64,000 nt of DNA from Porphyra umbilicalis (taxonomy: Eukaryota > Rhodophyta > Bangiophyceae > Bangiales > Bangiaceae), in NCBI GenBank assembly GCA_002049455.2, contig KV918910.1, positions 114,475 to 178,474 on the forward strand, read 5' to 3'. Under the pieces are notes generated by a model that did no database searches, was not told the DNA's origin, and worked only from the letters and a program-made list of their open reading frames with translations. Positions 1 through 11,000 of this stretch are shown piece by piece. The position numbers and the translations under genes are program-made. The number at the start of each line of letters is the position of its first letter. The first letter of the stretch is position 1.

Positions 1-1406
1 GCGGCGGCGGCGATTCACGAAGCCGCGGGCGGCGTGCGCATCGACGTGGCGGCGGCCATGGCAGCCGCCGAGGCGGCCGTTGACGACGCCTCCTACGTGC
101 TCGCCGCCGCCGCGGGAGGCGGGGGGGGGCGGGGCGCCGCCCTGGAGGGTGGGTGGGGGGGGGACGCCTCCCCCGCCGCGGGTTGGCGCCACCGTTCCCT
201 GGACCCATCGTCGGCGGCGGCGGAGCAGACGATGGCGGCGGCGGAGCGGGCGGTCGGCGGCGCACTCGACGGCCTCGACGCTGCGGTCGAGGCGCGCCGC
301 CACAACGCCACCGCCGCCGCCGCCGCGTCGTGGCGGTCGTCGCGGCGGCCGCGCTCCCTCGCGGGCGCCGGGCGGACCTAGCTCGTCAACGTCGCCGTGG
401 CGGGCTCCCGCCGCCACAGCAGCGTCAGCAGCGTCGGCGGTGGCGGTGGCGGGGGCGGCGGCGGCAGTTGCTGCCCGCTTTGGCCCGTTGGCGTCGGCAC
501 CAACGCTGCCGGCAGGACGCGCTGCACCTGCGGGGGACGGCGCTGACGGCGGCGCCGGGGATGAGAGGGCGGCCGATGAGGCGGCGGCGACGCGTCGCCC
601 GCCCGTCCGCGCGCGGCGGTCGGCGGCGGGGGCGGCGGCGGCGGCGGCGGGCGCGGGCGCCGTGACGCCGCCGCCGCCGCTGCCGTCGACGGCAGTGGCG
701 GTGCCCGGTCGGCCCCAGCGGCAGCCCCCCCCCACGAGTCCCCCCCCCCCACGTTCGCCGCCCCCCCCCCCCCCCTCTCCCCCCCTCCTCGAGCCCGACA
801 TCACGCCCCGCTCCGCCCTCCGCTCCGTCATTAGTGAGGCGGAGCGGGAGCTCGGGCGCCGGCGCGGAGCGGGCCATGGAGGGGAGGCTCGAGCGGCTCG
901 CCGCCGCCACGGCGGCCGCAAAGCGGGACGTGACCGCCGCGGCGGCGGCGATTCACGAAGCCGCGGGCGGCGTGCGCATCGACGTGGCGGCGGCCATGGC
1001 AGCCGCCGAGGCGGCCGTTGACGACGCCTCCTACGTGCTCGCCGCCGCCGCGGGAGGCGGGGGGGGGCGGGGGCGCCGCCCTGGAGGGTGGGGGGGGGGG
1101 GGACGCCTCCCCACTTCGGGTTGGCGCCACCGTTCCCTGGACCCATCGTCGGCGGCGGCGGAGCAGACGATGGCGGCGGCGGAGCGGGCGGTCGGCGCCG
1201 CTCTCGACGGCCACGACGCTGCGGTCGAGGCGCGCCGCCACACCGCCACCGCCGCCGCCGCCGCGTCGTGGCGGTCGTCGCGGCGGCCGCGCTCCCTCGC
1301 GGGCGCCGGGCGGACCGAGCTCGTCCACGTGGCCGCGGCGGGCTCCCGCCGCCACAGCAGCGTCAGCAGCGTCGGCGGTGGCGGTGGTGGGGGCGGCGGC
1401 GGCAGT
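1..1406. repeat. Direct tandem duplication, unit about 940 bp
   Basis: Bases 1-467 reappear at 941-1406 with few differences, including the same run from the AAGCCGCGGGCGGC region through the GTCGGCGGTGGCGGTGG region. The two copies differ mainly in the length of G runs near 120 and 1060 and in short patches. The spacer (468-940) is GC-rich and carries long C runs near 728-783. The left edge of the first copy is cut by the window, so further copies may lie outside. Confidence 0.85.
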
Positions 1407-1589
1407 CGCGGGGGCTCCCCGTCGCTGCCCCCCTCCCCCTCCCCGTCCCCCCGTGCACCACCATCCTCTTCAGCGGCGTGCGCGTCCCTGGCCCCGCCGC
1501 CCGCCGGCGGTCGTCGGTCGCGGCGGCCGTGGGTGGGGCGCCGGCCTCCCCGTCCCCGCTCGTCGCCCGCCGCCTGTCGGTCGCGTTGA
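876..1589 (+). CDS. Possible Ala-rich protein, unrecognised
   Basis: An open frame of 237 codons from an ATG at 876 (an upstream in-frame start lies at 834) encodes an Ala-rich, probably helical N-terminus (MEGRLERLAAATAAAKRDV and onwards) followed by Gly-rich and Arg/Ser-rich tracts. The same N-terminal stretch is present in the duplicated copy at 34-381. No family is recognised. In DNA this GC-rich, open frames arise easily by chance and other frames here are equally long, so this is only a candidate; the best argument for it is the regular helical heptad-like Ala/Glu/Arg composition at the start. Confidence 0.2.
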   Translation: MEGRLERLAAATAAAKRDVTAAAAAIHEAAGGVRIDVAAAMAAAEAAVDDASYVLAAAAGGGGGRGRRPGGWGGGGRLPTSGWRHRSLDPSSAAAEQTMAAAERAVGAALDGHDAAVEARRHTATAAAAASWRSSRRPRSLAGAGRTELVHVAAAGSRRHSSVSSVGGGGGGGGGGSRGGSPSLPPSPSPSPRAPPSSSAACASLAPPPAGGRRSRRPWVGRRPPRPRSSPAACRSR

Positions 1590-2740
1590 CGGCCGGCGGG
1601 TCGCCGGCGCCGCCGTCGCCGCCGGCGCCGCCGACGCGGCGGGTGCTTCTCCCGGCGGCGGCGGGGCGGCGGCACAGTACGCCGGTGCCGGCGTTGCAGC
1701 TGGCGCTGAGTCCGTGGGGGAGCCCGGCGCGCCCGCCCCACGGCGGTCGCGCGCGGCGGGCGGCGGCCGCGGCGGCCGCGGCGCCGTCGGCGGCGGCCGG
1801 CGGCCGCCCCGGCGGGCCACGGGACGACGCGGGCGGCGCCTGCGCCCGGTGTGCCCCTTACGCCAGAGACGTGGAGCGGACCGCCCGCGTCCCGCGCGAG
1901 GCGCCCGGCCCACCGCCGCGCGCGCCGGCGGGCGGTGGCCGTGGCGCGGGCGAGCCGACACTGGGTGGGGCGGCCGTGCGCGCCGGGCACGGCGTGGCGG
2001 CTGGCGCCGTGGCGGCGGGTGGCGGATCGCCGCCAGATTCCTCTTCGCGCCGGGCCCGCGATTCGGCCGGCCGACCAGTGGCGCCGGCGGCGACGGTTAC
2101 GCCCCGCCCGCCGGCCAGCGGCGACCCTGCGCGGCCTGCCGGCCACCAGCCACCGCCGCCGCCCCCGCCTCCTCCCCCGCGACAGCCCGCCATCCCGCCC
2201 CCGCGCCTGCCCGCGACCCCGATATGTCCCCCCCTCGGATGAGGCTGCCGCCCTGCCGCCCGGGCGGGCCTCGCCTCGCCCGCCGCACCCACGCCTCGCC
2301 CCGTTCCCGGCCGCTGTGTGGCTGCCTCTGTTGCCGCTGCGCCGTTTGCTACCGGGCCGGCGAGCGGGGCGCCCGCCGTCGGCGCCGCCCCTGCCGGTGG
2401 CCGCCCCGCCCCTCGGCCCGCCCTCGCCGCCTGCGGCACCGCCCCCGCGTGCCGGCCTGTGAGGCCCCCTGCTCCCGCGGATCCACGCCGCGGCGGCGGC
2501 GCACGCTCGCGCCTGTGCCCTGCCGGCCCGCCGCCCTGCCACGGCCGCCTCGGCGGAGCTGTGCGCCTCCGCGTCCGCCACGGTGCGCTCCCTCCTGCCC
2601 GCCGCCGCCGACGCGTCTGCTCCGCTCGCGCGCCCGGCCGAAGGGGATGCCGCCGGCGCCGCCCTACCCCCTCCCGCTGCCCCTGCCGTCGCGCACAACT
2701 TGGATCTATGACAACCAGGCGCGGCAGGGGACGATGGGGG
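1410..2740. other. GC-rich stretch without a recognisable gene
   Basis: All six frames are largely open but give Arg/Pro/Ala-rich translations without motifs. The + strand segment from about 2480 in the frame that leads into the following retrotransposon remnant has a more natural composition and may be the upstream part of that element. Nothing else is supported. Confidence 0.4.
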
Positions 2741-2744
2741 GGGT

Positions 2745-3211
2745 TGGGCGGCCATGCTGGCGGCGCCCCGCCCACCGACGCAGCGTCACGTGGCGCGGGC
2801 GCTGCACTGCGCGGCGCTCGCGCGGCTCACCCCCCCGCTGTCGCTGTTGGACCGCGGACGCCTAGCCGGCATACGCGGGCACGGCGCCGGCGCCTGGCTG
2901 GCGGCCTTGCCGACCGTCGGCAGCGCCGGCACCCGCCCGCCGGGGCCCCTGATGCGCGCGGCGACGCGGGTGTGGCTGGGGGTGCCTCCGGTCGCCACGC
3001 ACACGCGGGTGTGCTGCGTGTGCAGGGCGGACGTGGACCCCACGGCGCGCACTTCTTGGGCGACTGCCCGGAGCGCGCGCCGGGGCGCGCGCGCCGCCAC
3101 TCGAGCATCCTGTACCTCGTGAGCGACGCCCTGGCGGCGTCGCCCGCGTGGACAGACGTGGTGCTCGTGCAGGCGAGGCGACGGACGCGAACGCTGACGC
3201 ACGCGGCGTGA
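2745..3211 (+). pseudogene. Remnant of a non-LTR-type retrotransposon pol C-terminus
   Basis: The + strand translation shows the C-terminal signature that follows reverse transcriptase in many algal and protist non-LTR elements: a GAGAWLAALP segment (about 2883-2912), then an arginine/leucine-rich segment ending LGVP, then a Cys pair in CCVCRADVDP (about 3010-3040), then GAHFLGDC, and RRHSSILYLV at about 3090-3125. The Cys pair and the GAH...C part lie in two frames offset near 3045, so the copy is frameshifted. No RT catalytic motif is visible upstream, so only the tail of the element survives or it lies in a scrambled frame. Assignment rests on motif order only; a host zinc-binding protein is the alternative. 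Confidence 0.45.
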
Positions 3212-3430
3212 GTTTCGACGTGCGCGCCACACGCGTCGGCTCCGGGGCGCTGGCGTGGGGGAACCGCGGCGGCCGCGGCGGCGGTCACGTCGCCCCGCCG
3301 CGCCCGCGCTGTCGCCGCCGTCGGGCGGCACGGGGCGCGGCGGCCGCGCGGCCGCGGGCGCCGCGGGCCACGCGCGGTGCGGGGGCGTTGGCGGGGGCGG
3401 CACTTCTCCCCCCTGCGCCATGCGTGGCCG

Positions 3431-3614
3431 TCACGGCCTTGCCACTGGCGCCCCCCCCCCCCCCCCCCCCCCTCCCCCCTGCCGCGTCGCCAGCAGCGCC
3501 GCCCCCGCGTCCCCACACGCCCCACACAGCACCGGCTCGAACGTGTCGCGAGCGCCAATGCCCGCCGCCCGCATCCGCCCGTCGACGTCGTCGAGGGGCA
3601 TGGTTTTGCGGGGC

Positions 3615-3646
<32 letters not shown>

Positions 3647-3716
3647 GGCGGGAAGCCCACCGGCCCGACGCAGTCGTCGCACCACACGCGCGGGCAGGCG
3701 GCGCTCGTGTAGAGCA
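3431..3716 (-). pseudogene. Cys-rich zinc-finger fragment next to the PHD region
   Basis: Minus-strand frames carry CPRVWCDDCVGPVGF (about 3705-3660) and, after a 27-base C run that scrambles the frame, VLCGACGDAG (about 3540-3510). The CxxxxCxxC and CxxC pairs resemble halves of a PHD- or RING-type zinc site and continue the direction of the multi-PHD region to the right. The two halves are in different frames across the homopolymer, so either the run has slipped (biologically or in sequencing) or these are unrelated fragments. Confidence 0.3.
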
Positions 3717-3727
3717 TGGAGCCCGCC

Positions 3728-4640
3728 TCAGAGGCGAGGCGCCCGCAGCCCCCACGGGTGCGCGGCGCAGCGGTAGCCCGGCCGCGGGAACACGCGAATG
3801 GCGCCCGCGTGCGCCGCCGCCGCGGCCGCGGCGGCGAGCGCCGCGCCGCCCGCCGGCAGCGGCGGCGGCGCCACGACGGCGGCCGCAGCGGCCACCGCCA
3901 TCGTGTCCGCGTCGGCGATCGGCGCGTGGCACGCGCGGTGGATGACGTTGGGGCACAGGACGCAGGGGGTGGCGTCCACGGGGGGGGGGGGACCGCCGCC
4001 GGCTCGGGCGGCACGGGCACCCGCGGCAGCCGCACGCGCGGGGCGGCGGGCGGCGGCGGCGGCGGCGGCGGCGGCCGAGGCGCCCCGGGCGCCGCCCCCA
4101 CCCCCGTGGCCACGGCGCGCGCGGCGGCGGCGGCGGTGGCCGCCGCCCGCTCCGCGGCGGCCGCCCGCGCATTGGTCGCCCGCGCGGCGTTGGCGGCGGC
4201 CGCCGCCGCGGCCCGCCGCGCGTCGGCGGCGGCGGTCAGGGCGGCCGCCCACGGGGCGGTCGTCGCCGGCCGCTCCCACACGAGGCACCGGCGGCGGTGC
4301 GTCCAGCGGCGCCGCCGACGGGGCGGACGCCGCCCCGGCCGCCGCCGCAACGTGGAGGGCTCGGCACGTCACGACGCCCCCCCCCCCGGCGAGGCACACG
4401 CAGCACGGCGGCCCGCGCGTAGCGGCGGCCGAGGGGGGGACCCCGACCACGCGGCGCGCGCCCCAGTCGACGCGCAGCGCGGGGCCCCACACCGCACACG
4501 CCACGTGCACCCAGCGGCGGGCTACGCGCCGCCGGCGCGCGTCGGAGAGGGCAAACACCGCGCCGCCCGTCGACGGGCACGCGGCGCACGTCACGGTGCC
4601 GCGCGGCACGCCGTCGACGCACGCGTCGCAGCGCCAGCGG
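3728..4640 (-). CDS. ePHD (zf-HC5HC2H) module, copy C, divergent
   Basis: Reading right to left: WRCDACVDG, the zinc knuckle CAACPSTGGA, then WVHVACAVWGP, CCVC, VVTCRALHV, an Ala/Arg/Pro-rich insert of about 120 residues, CVLCPNVIHRACHA and finally YRCAAH before a TGA at about 3728. This is the order of an extended PHD finger (knuckle, Cys pairs, HxxC, CxxH) as in AF10/BRPF/JADE-type chromatin readers, which contact histone H3 and DNA in the nucleus. It differs from copies A and B by the insert and by a different final Cys/His half, so it is probably the original C-terminus or a recombined copy. The frame is open across most of this interval. Confidence 0.5.
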
Positions 4641-4785
4641 GGCTGCTTGGGGCGGGCGGGGCGGCCGTCCCCCCCCCCCCACCTCCCCGACCTCCGCTGC
4701 CACCGCCGCCGCCGCCGATGGCGCTGCCGCCGACAGTGTCCCCAACCGCCCGGCAGAGGGCGCCGAGGCAGCGACGCGCCACGGG

Positions 4786-5575
4786 TCACTTGTGCGACGT
4801 GTCCACGTCCGCAGCGCCCAGGAACGGCTCGAAAAACCGCCAGTGGGTGGTGAGGAAGCCGAGGCAGTACGCCGTCGCCGCCACCGCGTCGCGCTTGACC
4901 CCGCGGTTGCGCTCCGCGCGCGCCGCATCCGCCGCCACCCGCCGCTTGGACGAGCTGACGGCGCCGAGGCCGTCGTCCTCCACCCCCCCCACCACGACGC
5001 CGTCGCCGGCGGCCACGGTCGCCGCCGCCGCCACCGCCGCCGACGCCGCCGCCACGGCCACCCGCGCCACCGCCGGCGCCGTGTCGGCCCCGGAGTGCGC
5101 GCCACAGCACGCCACGTACGGGTCGGCCAGCCCCGCCACCACCGTCACGAGCCACCCCCGCGCCCGCCCGCAGCGCACGTGAAAGGACCGGGTGCAGCGC
5201 ACGTCGGCGGGCACGCCCGCCGACGGGGCGGACGCCGCCCCGGCCGCCGCCGCAACGTGGAGGGCTCGGCACGTCACGACGCCCCCCCCCCGGAGAGGCA
5301 CACGCAGCACGGCGGCCCGCGCGTGGCGGCGGCCGAGGGGGGGACCCCGACCACGCGGCGCGCGCCCCAGTCGACGCGCAGCGCGGGGCCCCACACCGCA
5401 CACGCCACGTGCACCCAGCGGCGGGCCACGCGCCGCCGGCGCGCGTCGGAGAGGGCAAACACCGCGCCGCCCGTCGACGGGCACGCGGCGCACGTCACGG
5501 TGCCGCGCGGCACGCCGTCGACGCACGCGTCGCAGCGCCAGCGGGGTTGCTTGGGGCGGGCGGGGCGGCCGTCCC
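4786..5575 (-). CDS. ePHD module, copy B
   Basis: Second copy of the knuckle plus ePHD unit: CAACPSTGGA, WVHVACAVWGP, then across a frame change at a G run CCVC, VVTC, RCTRSFHVRCGRA and VACCGAHS, followed by an Ala-rich stretch and the conserved tail LGFLTTHWRFFEPFLGAADV ending in a stop at 4786. The Cys/His spacing is that of an extended PHD finger. It is almost identical at DNA level to copy A, showing a recent tandem duplication. The first and second halves are in different frames at the G/C homopolymer near 5330, as in copy A. Confidence 0.55.
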
Positions 5576-5689
5576 CCCCCCCCCACCTCCCCGACCTCCG
5601 CTGCCACCGCCGCCGCCGCCGATGGCGCTGCCGCCGACAGTGTCCCCAACCGCCCGGCAGAGGGCGCCGAGGCAGCGACGCGCCACGGG

Positions 5690-6476
5690 TCACTTGTGCG
5701 ACGTGTCCACGTCCGCAGCGCCCAGGAACGGCTCGAAAAACCGCCAGTGGGTGGTGAGGAAGCCGAGGCAGTACGCCGTCGCCGCCACCGCGTCGCGCTT
5801 GACCCCGCGGTTGCGCTCCGCGCGCGCCGCATCCGCCGCCACCCGCCGCTTGGACGAGCTGACGGCGCCGAGGCCGTCGTCCTCCACCCCCCCCACCACG
5901 ACGCCGTCGCCGGCGGCCACGGTCGCCGCCGCCGCCACCGCCGCCGACGCCGCCGCCACGGCCACCCGCGCCACCGCCGGCGCCGTGTCGGCCCCGGAGT
6001 GCGCGCCACAGCACGCCACGTACGGGTCGGCCAGCCCCGCCACCACCGTCACGAGCCACCCCCGCGCCCGCCCGCAGCGCACGTGAAAGGACCGGGTGCA
6101 GCGCACGTCGGCGGGCACGCCCGCCGACGGGGCGGACGCCGCCCCGGCCGCCGCCGCAACGTGGAGGGCTCGGCACGTCACGACGCCCCCCCCCCGGAGA
6201 GGCACACGCAGCACGGCGGCCCGCGCGTGGCGGCGGCCGAGGGGGGACCCCGACCACGCGGCGCGCGCCCCAGTCGACGCGCAGCGCGGGGCCCCACACC
6301 GCACACGCCACGTGCACCCAGCGGCGGGCTACGCGCCGCCGGCGCGCGTCGGAGAGGGCAAACACCGCGCCGCCCGTCGACGGGCACGCGGCGCACGTCA
6401 CGGTGCCGCGCGGCACGCCGTCGACGCACGCGTCGCAGCGCCAGCGGGGCTGCTTGGGGCGGGCGGGGCGGCCGTC
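5690..6476 (-). CDS. ePHD module, copy A, joined to an upstream PHD finger
   Basis: This copy follows the PHD finger at 6580-7430 in the same reading frame: after a Gly-rich linker come WRCDACVDG, CAACPSTGGA and WVHVACAVWGP, and after a frame change at the G run near 6240 come VVTC, SFHVRCGRA and VACCGAHS, then the tail ending at a stop at 5690. PHD finger, zinc knuckle and ePHD in that order make a PZP module, known from AF10, BRPF and JADE proteins that read unmodified histone H3 tails. The frame breaks at homopolymers may be sequence errors in a functional host gene or true decay. Confidence 0.55.
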
Positions 6477-6579
6477 CCCCCCCCCCCCACCTCCCCGACC
6501 TCCGCTGCCAACGCCGCCGCCGCCGATGGCGCCGCCGCCGCCGCCGCCCCCCTCACCGGTTGGCGACGGCGGCAGCCCT

Positions 6580-7430
6580 CAGCACGAGCTGTGCGCGGCC
6601 ACGCCGCACCCCCCACACGTCGTCAGCGGCTCGTGGCACTCCAGCCCCGTGCCGCACGCGTCGGACTTGGGGGGCCCCGCCGTCAGAGCACCGGCCACGT
6701 CTCCTGCCGCGTCGGCGGCGGCGCCGTCCTGCTGCCCACAGTCCGCCCCAGCAAGCTGGATGCGTCGGTCACATCGGGAGGGCCCGTCGTCGGCGGCGTC
6801 GTAGACGATGGATGCGCCGCCGCTGCCGCAACAGCCGCTGCCGCAGACGCAGCAGCGGCCGCCGTCGCCACCGCCGATGAGGGATACGCCCCCGCCGCCC
6901 ATGCGCGGCGCGCGCCTGCGCCGGCGGCAGGCAACGCGTCCCGACGCCTGCCACACCACAACTGTCCCCCCGTCGTGGCCGCTGCGGGTGACGCCCGCCG
7001 CAGCGCGCCGCGGCGGCCGAGGAGGCCCGCTCCCTCGGACGCGGTCGACTGCTCTGGGGCGGTGCGGCGGACCCCCCACAGACAAATACGGCGGTCCACT
7101 GTTTGGGGGCACGCCCGCTCCAAAAGGGCAGGCGCGCAAGCGCCAACTGCAGGGGGGTGTCGCGGGAGCAGCTGCCGCCGCCGCCGCCTCGCGGTTGCGG
7201 AGAGCCATTCCCCCCTTGGTGGCCTCACGAGGCCTCGAGTCGCGAGTGTGGCACGCTAGCACGCATGCTGCAGCGCGCGGTCGGCGCAGGCGTTTGAGGA
7301 CGAGTCCCGCGCGGCCGCGCAGGCACCAGCGTTGGGCGGCCCTGGCGGCGCCGCCGACCAGCAGGGAGACAAACAGGGCGTTTGGTCGAGACACCCTCGA
7401 ATTGGCGCCACCTGATGGTTGCGACTGCAC
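6580..7430 (-). CDS. PHD-finger N-terminal part of a PZP-type chromatin protein
   Basis: A 283-codon minus-strand frame ends in a PHD half-finger: CGTGLECHEPLTTCGGC followed by GVAAHSSC, with another Cys cluster (RCCVCGSGCCG) about 80 residues upstream. A TGA falls directly after the last Cys of the finger, yet the same frame then stays open through a Gly-rich linker into the zinc knuckle of ePHD copy A, so the two belong together. The start is unclear; the first Met is at 7430 but the first 150 residues are low-complexity. Role inferred: nuclear histone-tail reader. Confidence 0.45.
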
Positions 7431-8017
7431 TGTCGCCCACGTGATTCAAGGGTAGGGGCATAGACTGAGGCAAACGCAGAGACCGGCAATCAGGGATTAC
7501 AGATTGCGGATCAGACGGCCCAGGTGAACCTGAAGGGGTCAACACTGATCTGGTTCTTGGGGGCGACGAAGCTGTCGGCCGGGCTGATTCAACTGATTCA
7601 TCTGTGCTCTGTTGCAGGGACCTCTGGCGACCCTTGGACTTCAATCCGAGCATGATTTAAAGGCTTTGTGGAGCGCATTAGTACTGGTGGCGCTCTTCTG
7701 CCAGCAGAGCCCCTGCGAACATCGGAGAAGCTGCATTGAGCCTCCTGTGCGGCAATTGTGTAGCGTTCCGAGCACTGTATGCTCCGATTGATCCCGAATT
7801 GGACGGAAAGTGGCCCAGGACGCTGGGACTTGGCAGCTCACAGCGCTTACCCATTGCTTTTTCCGTGGAATGGTCAATGGAGCCGTAATCTGGGAAGCAC
7901 CAATCTAGCGACAGTCCGTCTCCAGTCTGGTATCGCACATTCCCTGGGAGCACCACGCGGTGGGGCTCTCGAAATTCACCAAAGTAACCAAACAAGCGCG
8001 TTGGCAGAACCGCCGAC
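7431..8017. other. Unique, lower-GC spacer before the satellite
   Basis: Base composition drops to near balanced. Short open frames on both strands have no recognisable motif. Nothing else is visible. Confidence 0.5.
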
Positions 8018-11000
8018 GATTGGGCGGTGACAGACGTTTCGGGTCGCCACGCGCAAGCTACGCATGCACGGGCGTACGTGGGCAGCGCAATCTGGTTTGC
8101 ACGACACCCGAAGACTCTTGGGGTATCTATCCGCCACCACTCAGCATGCGTGGTTCACGCTGACCTGACAGCTGGTTTTCATAGGTGCCTGTATGGGGCG
8201 GTGACAGACGTTTTGGATCGCCACGCACAAACTGCGGATGCAGGGGCGCACCTGGGCAGTGCAATCTGCTTTCCAAACCACCCGAAGACGTTTGGACTGC
8301 TGAAGTGCCGCCCCGCAGCATGCGCGGGGACGATGCGCTGACATGCCGTATTGGGCGGTGACAGACGTTTCGGGTCGCCACGCGCAAGCTACGCATGCAC
8401 GGGCGTACGTGGGCAGCGCAATCTGCTTTCCACGACACCCGAAGACTCTTGGGGTGTCTATCCGCCACCACTCAGCATGCGTGGTTCACGCTGACCTGAC
8501 AGCTGGTTTTCATAGGTGCCTGTATGGGGCGGTGACAGACGTTTTGGATCGCCACGCACAAACTGCGGATGCAGGGGCGCACCTGGGCAGTGCAATCTGC
8601 TTTCCAAACCACCCGAAGACGTTTGGACTGCTCAAGTGCCGCCCCGCAGCATGCGCGGTGGACGATGCGCTGACATGCCGGATTGGGCGGTGACAGACGT
8701 TTCGGGTCGCCACGCGCAAGCTACGCATGCACGGGCGTACGTGGGCAGCGCAATCTGCTTTCCACGACACCCGAAGACTCTTGGGGTGTCTATCCGCCAC
8801 CACTCAGCATGCGTGGTTCACGCTGACCTGACAGCTGGTTTTCATAGGTGCCTGTATGGGGCGGTGACAGACGTTTTGGATCGCCACGCACAAACTGCGG
8901 ATGCAGGGGCGCACCTGGGCAGTGCAATCTGCTTTCCAAACCACCCGAAGACGTTTGGACTGCTGAAGTGCCGCCCCGCAGCATGCGCGGGGACGATGCG
9001 CTGACATGCCGTATTGGGCGGTGACAGACGTTTCGGGTCGCCACGCGCAAGCTACGCATGCACGGGCGTACGTGGGCAGCGCAATCTGCTTTCCACGACA
9101 CCCGAAGACTCTTGGGGTGTCTATCCGCCACCACTCAGCATGCGTGGTTCACGCTGACCTGACAGCTGGTTTTCATAGGTGCCTGTATGGGGCGGTGACA
9201 GACGTTTTGGATCGCCACACACAAACTGCGGATGCAGGGGCGCACCTGGGCAGTGCAATCTGCTTTCCAAACCACCCGAAGACGTTTGGACTGCTCAAGT
9301 GCCGCCCCGCAGCATGCGCGGTGGACGATGCGCTGACATGCCGGATTGGGCGGTGACAGACGTTTCGGGTCGCCACGCGCAAGCTACGCATGCACGGGCG
9401 TACGTGGGCAGCGCAATCTGCTTTCCACGACACCCGAAGACTCTTGGGGTGTCTATCCGCCACCACTCAGCATGCGTGGTTCACGCTGACCTGACAGCTG
9501 GTTTTCATAGGTGCCTGTATGGGGCGGTGACAGACGTTTTGGATCGCCACGCACAAACTGCGGATGCAGGGGCGCACCTGGGCAGTGCAATCTGCTTTCC
9601 AAACCACCCGAAGACGTTTGGACTGCTGAAGTGCCGCCCCGCAGCATGCGCGGGGACGATGCGCTGACATGCCGTATTGGGCGGTGACAGACGTTTCGGG
9701 TCGCCACGCGCAAGCTACGCATGCACGGGCGTACGTGGGCAGCGCAATCTGCTTTCCACGACACCCGAAGACTCTTGGGGTGTCTATCCGCCACCACTCA
9801 GCATGCGTGGTTCACGCTGACCTGACAGCTGGTTTTCATAGGTGCCTGTATGGGGCGGTGACAGACGTTTTGGATCGCCACGCACAAACTGCGGATGCAG
9901 GGGCGCACCTGGGCAGTGCAATCTGCTTTCCAAACCACCCGAAGACGTTTGGACTGCTCAAGTGCCGCCCCGCAGCATGCGCGGTGGACGATGCGCTGAC
10001 ATGCCGTATTGGGCGGTGACAGACGTTTCGGGTCGCCACGCGCAAGCTACGCATGCACGGGCGTACGTGGGCAGCGCAATCTGCTTTCCACGACACCCGA
10101 AGACTCTTGGGGTGTCTATCCGCCACCACTCAGCATGCGTGGTTCACGCTGACCTGACAGCTGGTTTTCATAGGTGCCTGTATGGGGCGGTGACAGACGT
10201 TTTGGATCGCCACGCACAAACTGCGGATGCAGGGGCGCACCTGGGCAGTGCAATCTGCTTTCCAAACCACCCGAAGACGTTTGGACTGCTGAAGTGCCGC
10301 CCCGCAGCATGCGCGGTGGACGATGCGCTGACATGCCGTATTGGGCGGTGACAGACGTTTCGGGTCGCCACGCGCAAGCTACGCATGCACGGGCGTACGT
10401 GGGCAGTGCAATCTGCTTTCCACGACACCCGAAGACTCTTGGGGTGTCTATCCGCCACCACTCAGCATGCGTGGTTCACGCTGACCTGACAGCTGGTTTT
10501 CATAGGTGCCTGTATGGGGCGGTGACAGACGTTTTGGATCGCCACGCACAAACTGCGGATGCAGGGGCGCACCTGGGCAGTGCAATCTGCTTTCCAAACC
10601 ACCCGAAGACGTTTGGACTGCTGAAGTGCCGCCCCGCAGCATGCGCGGGGACGATGCGCTGACATGCCGTATTGGGCGGTGACAGACGTTTCGGGTCGCC
10701 ACGCGCAAGCTACGCATGCACGGGCGTACGTGGGCAGCGCAATCTGCTTTCCACGACACCCGAAGACTCTTGGGGTGTCTATCCGCCACCACTCAGCATG
10801 CGTGGTTCACGCTGACCTGACAGCTGGTTTTCATAGGTGCCTGTATGGGGCGGTGACAGACGTTTTGGATCGCCACGCACAAACTGCGGATGCAGGGGCG
10901 CACCTGGGCAGTGCAATCTGCTTTCCAAACCACCCGAAGACGTTTGGACTGCTCAAGTGCCGCCCCGCAGCATGCGCGGTGGACGATGCGCTGACATGCC

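Larger units (their letters stand above)
4317..6530. repeat. Tandem repeat, unit 904-905 bp, two full copies and one partial
   Basis: Unit starts at 4317, 5222 and 6126 (spacing 905 and 904). The third copy runs only to about 6530, where it enters the Gly-rich linker of the PHD gene. Copies are nearly identical apart from C/G-run length. Each unit carries one knuckle-ePHD module on the minus strand. Confidence 0.9.

Noticed and set aside
1018..2865. Long open frames (up to 615 codons) in the first 3 kb on both strands
   Set aside because: Translations are Arg/Pro/Ala-rich without motifs, overlap in several frames and are explained by about 80% G+C. Only the Ala-rich frame at 876 was kept, as a weak candidate.
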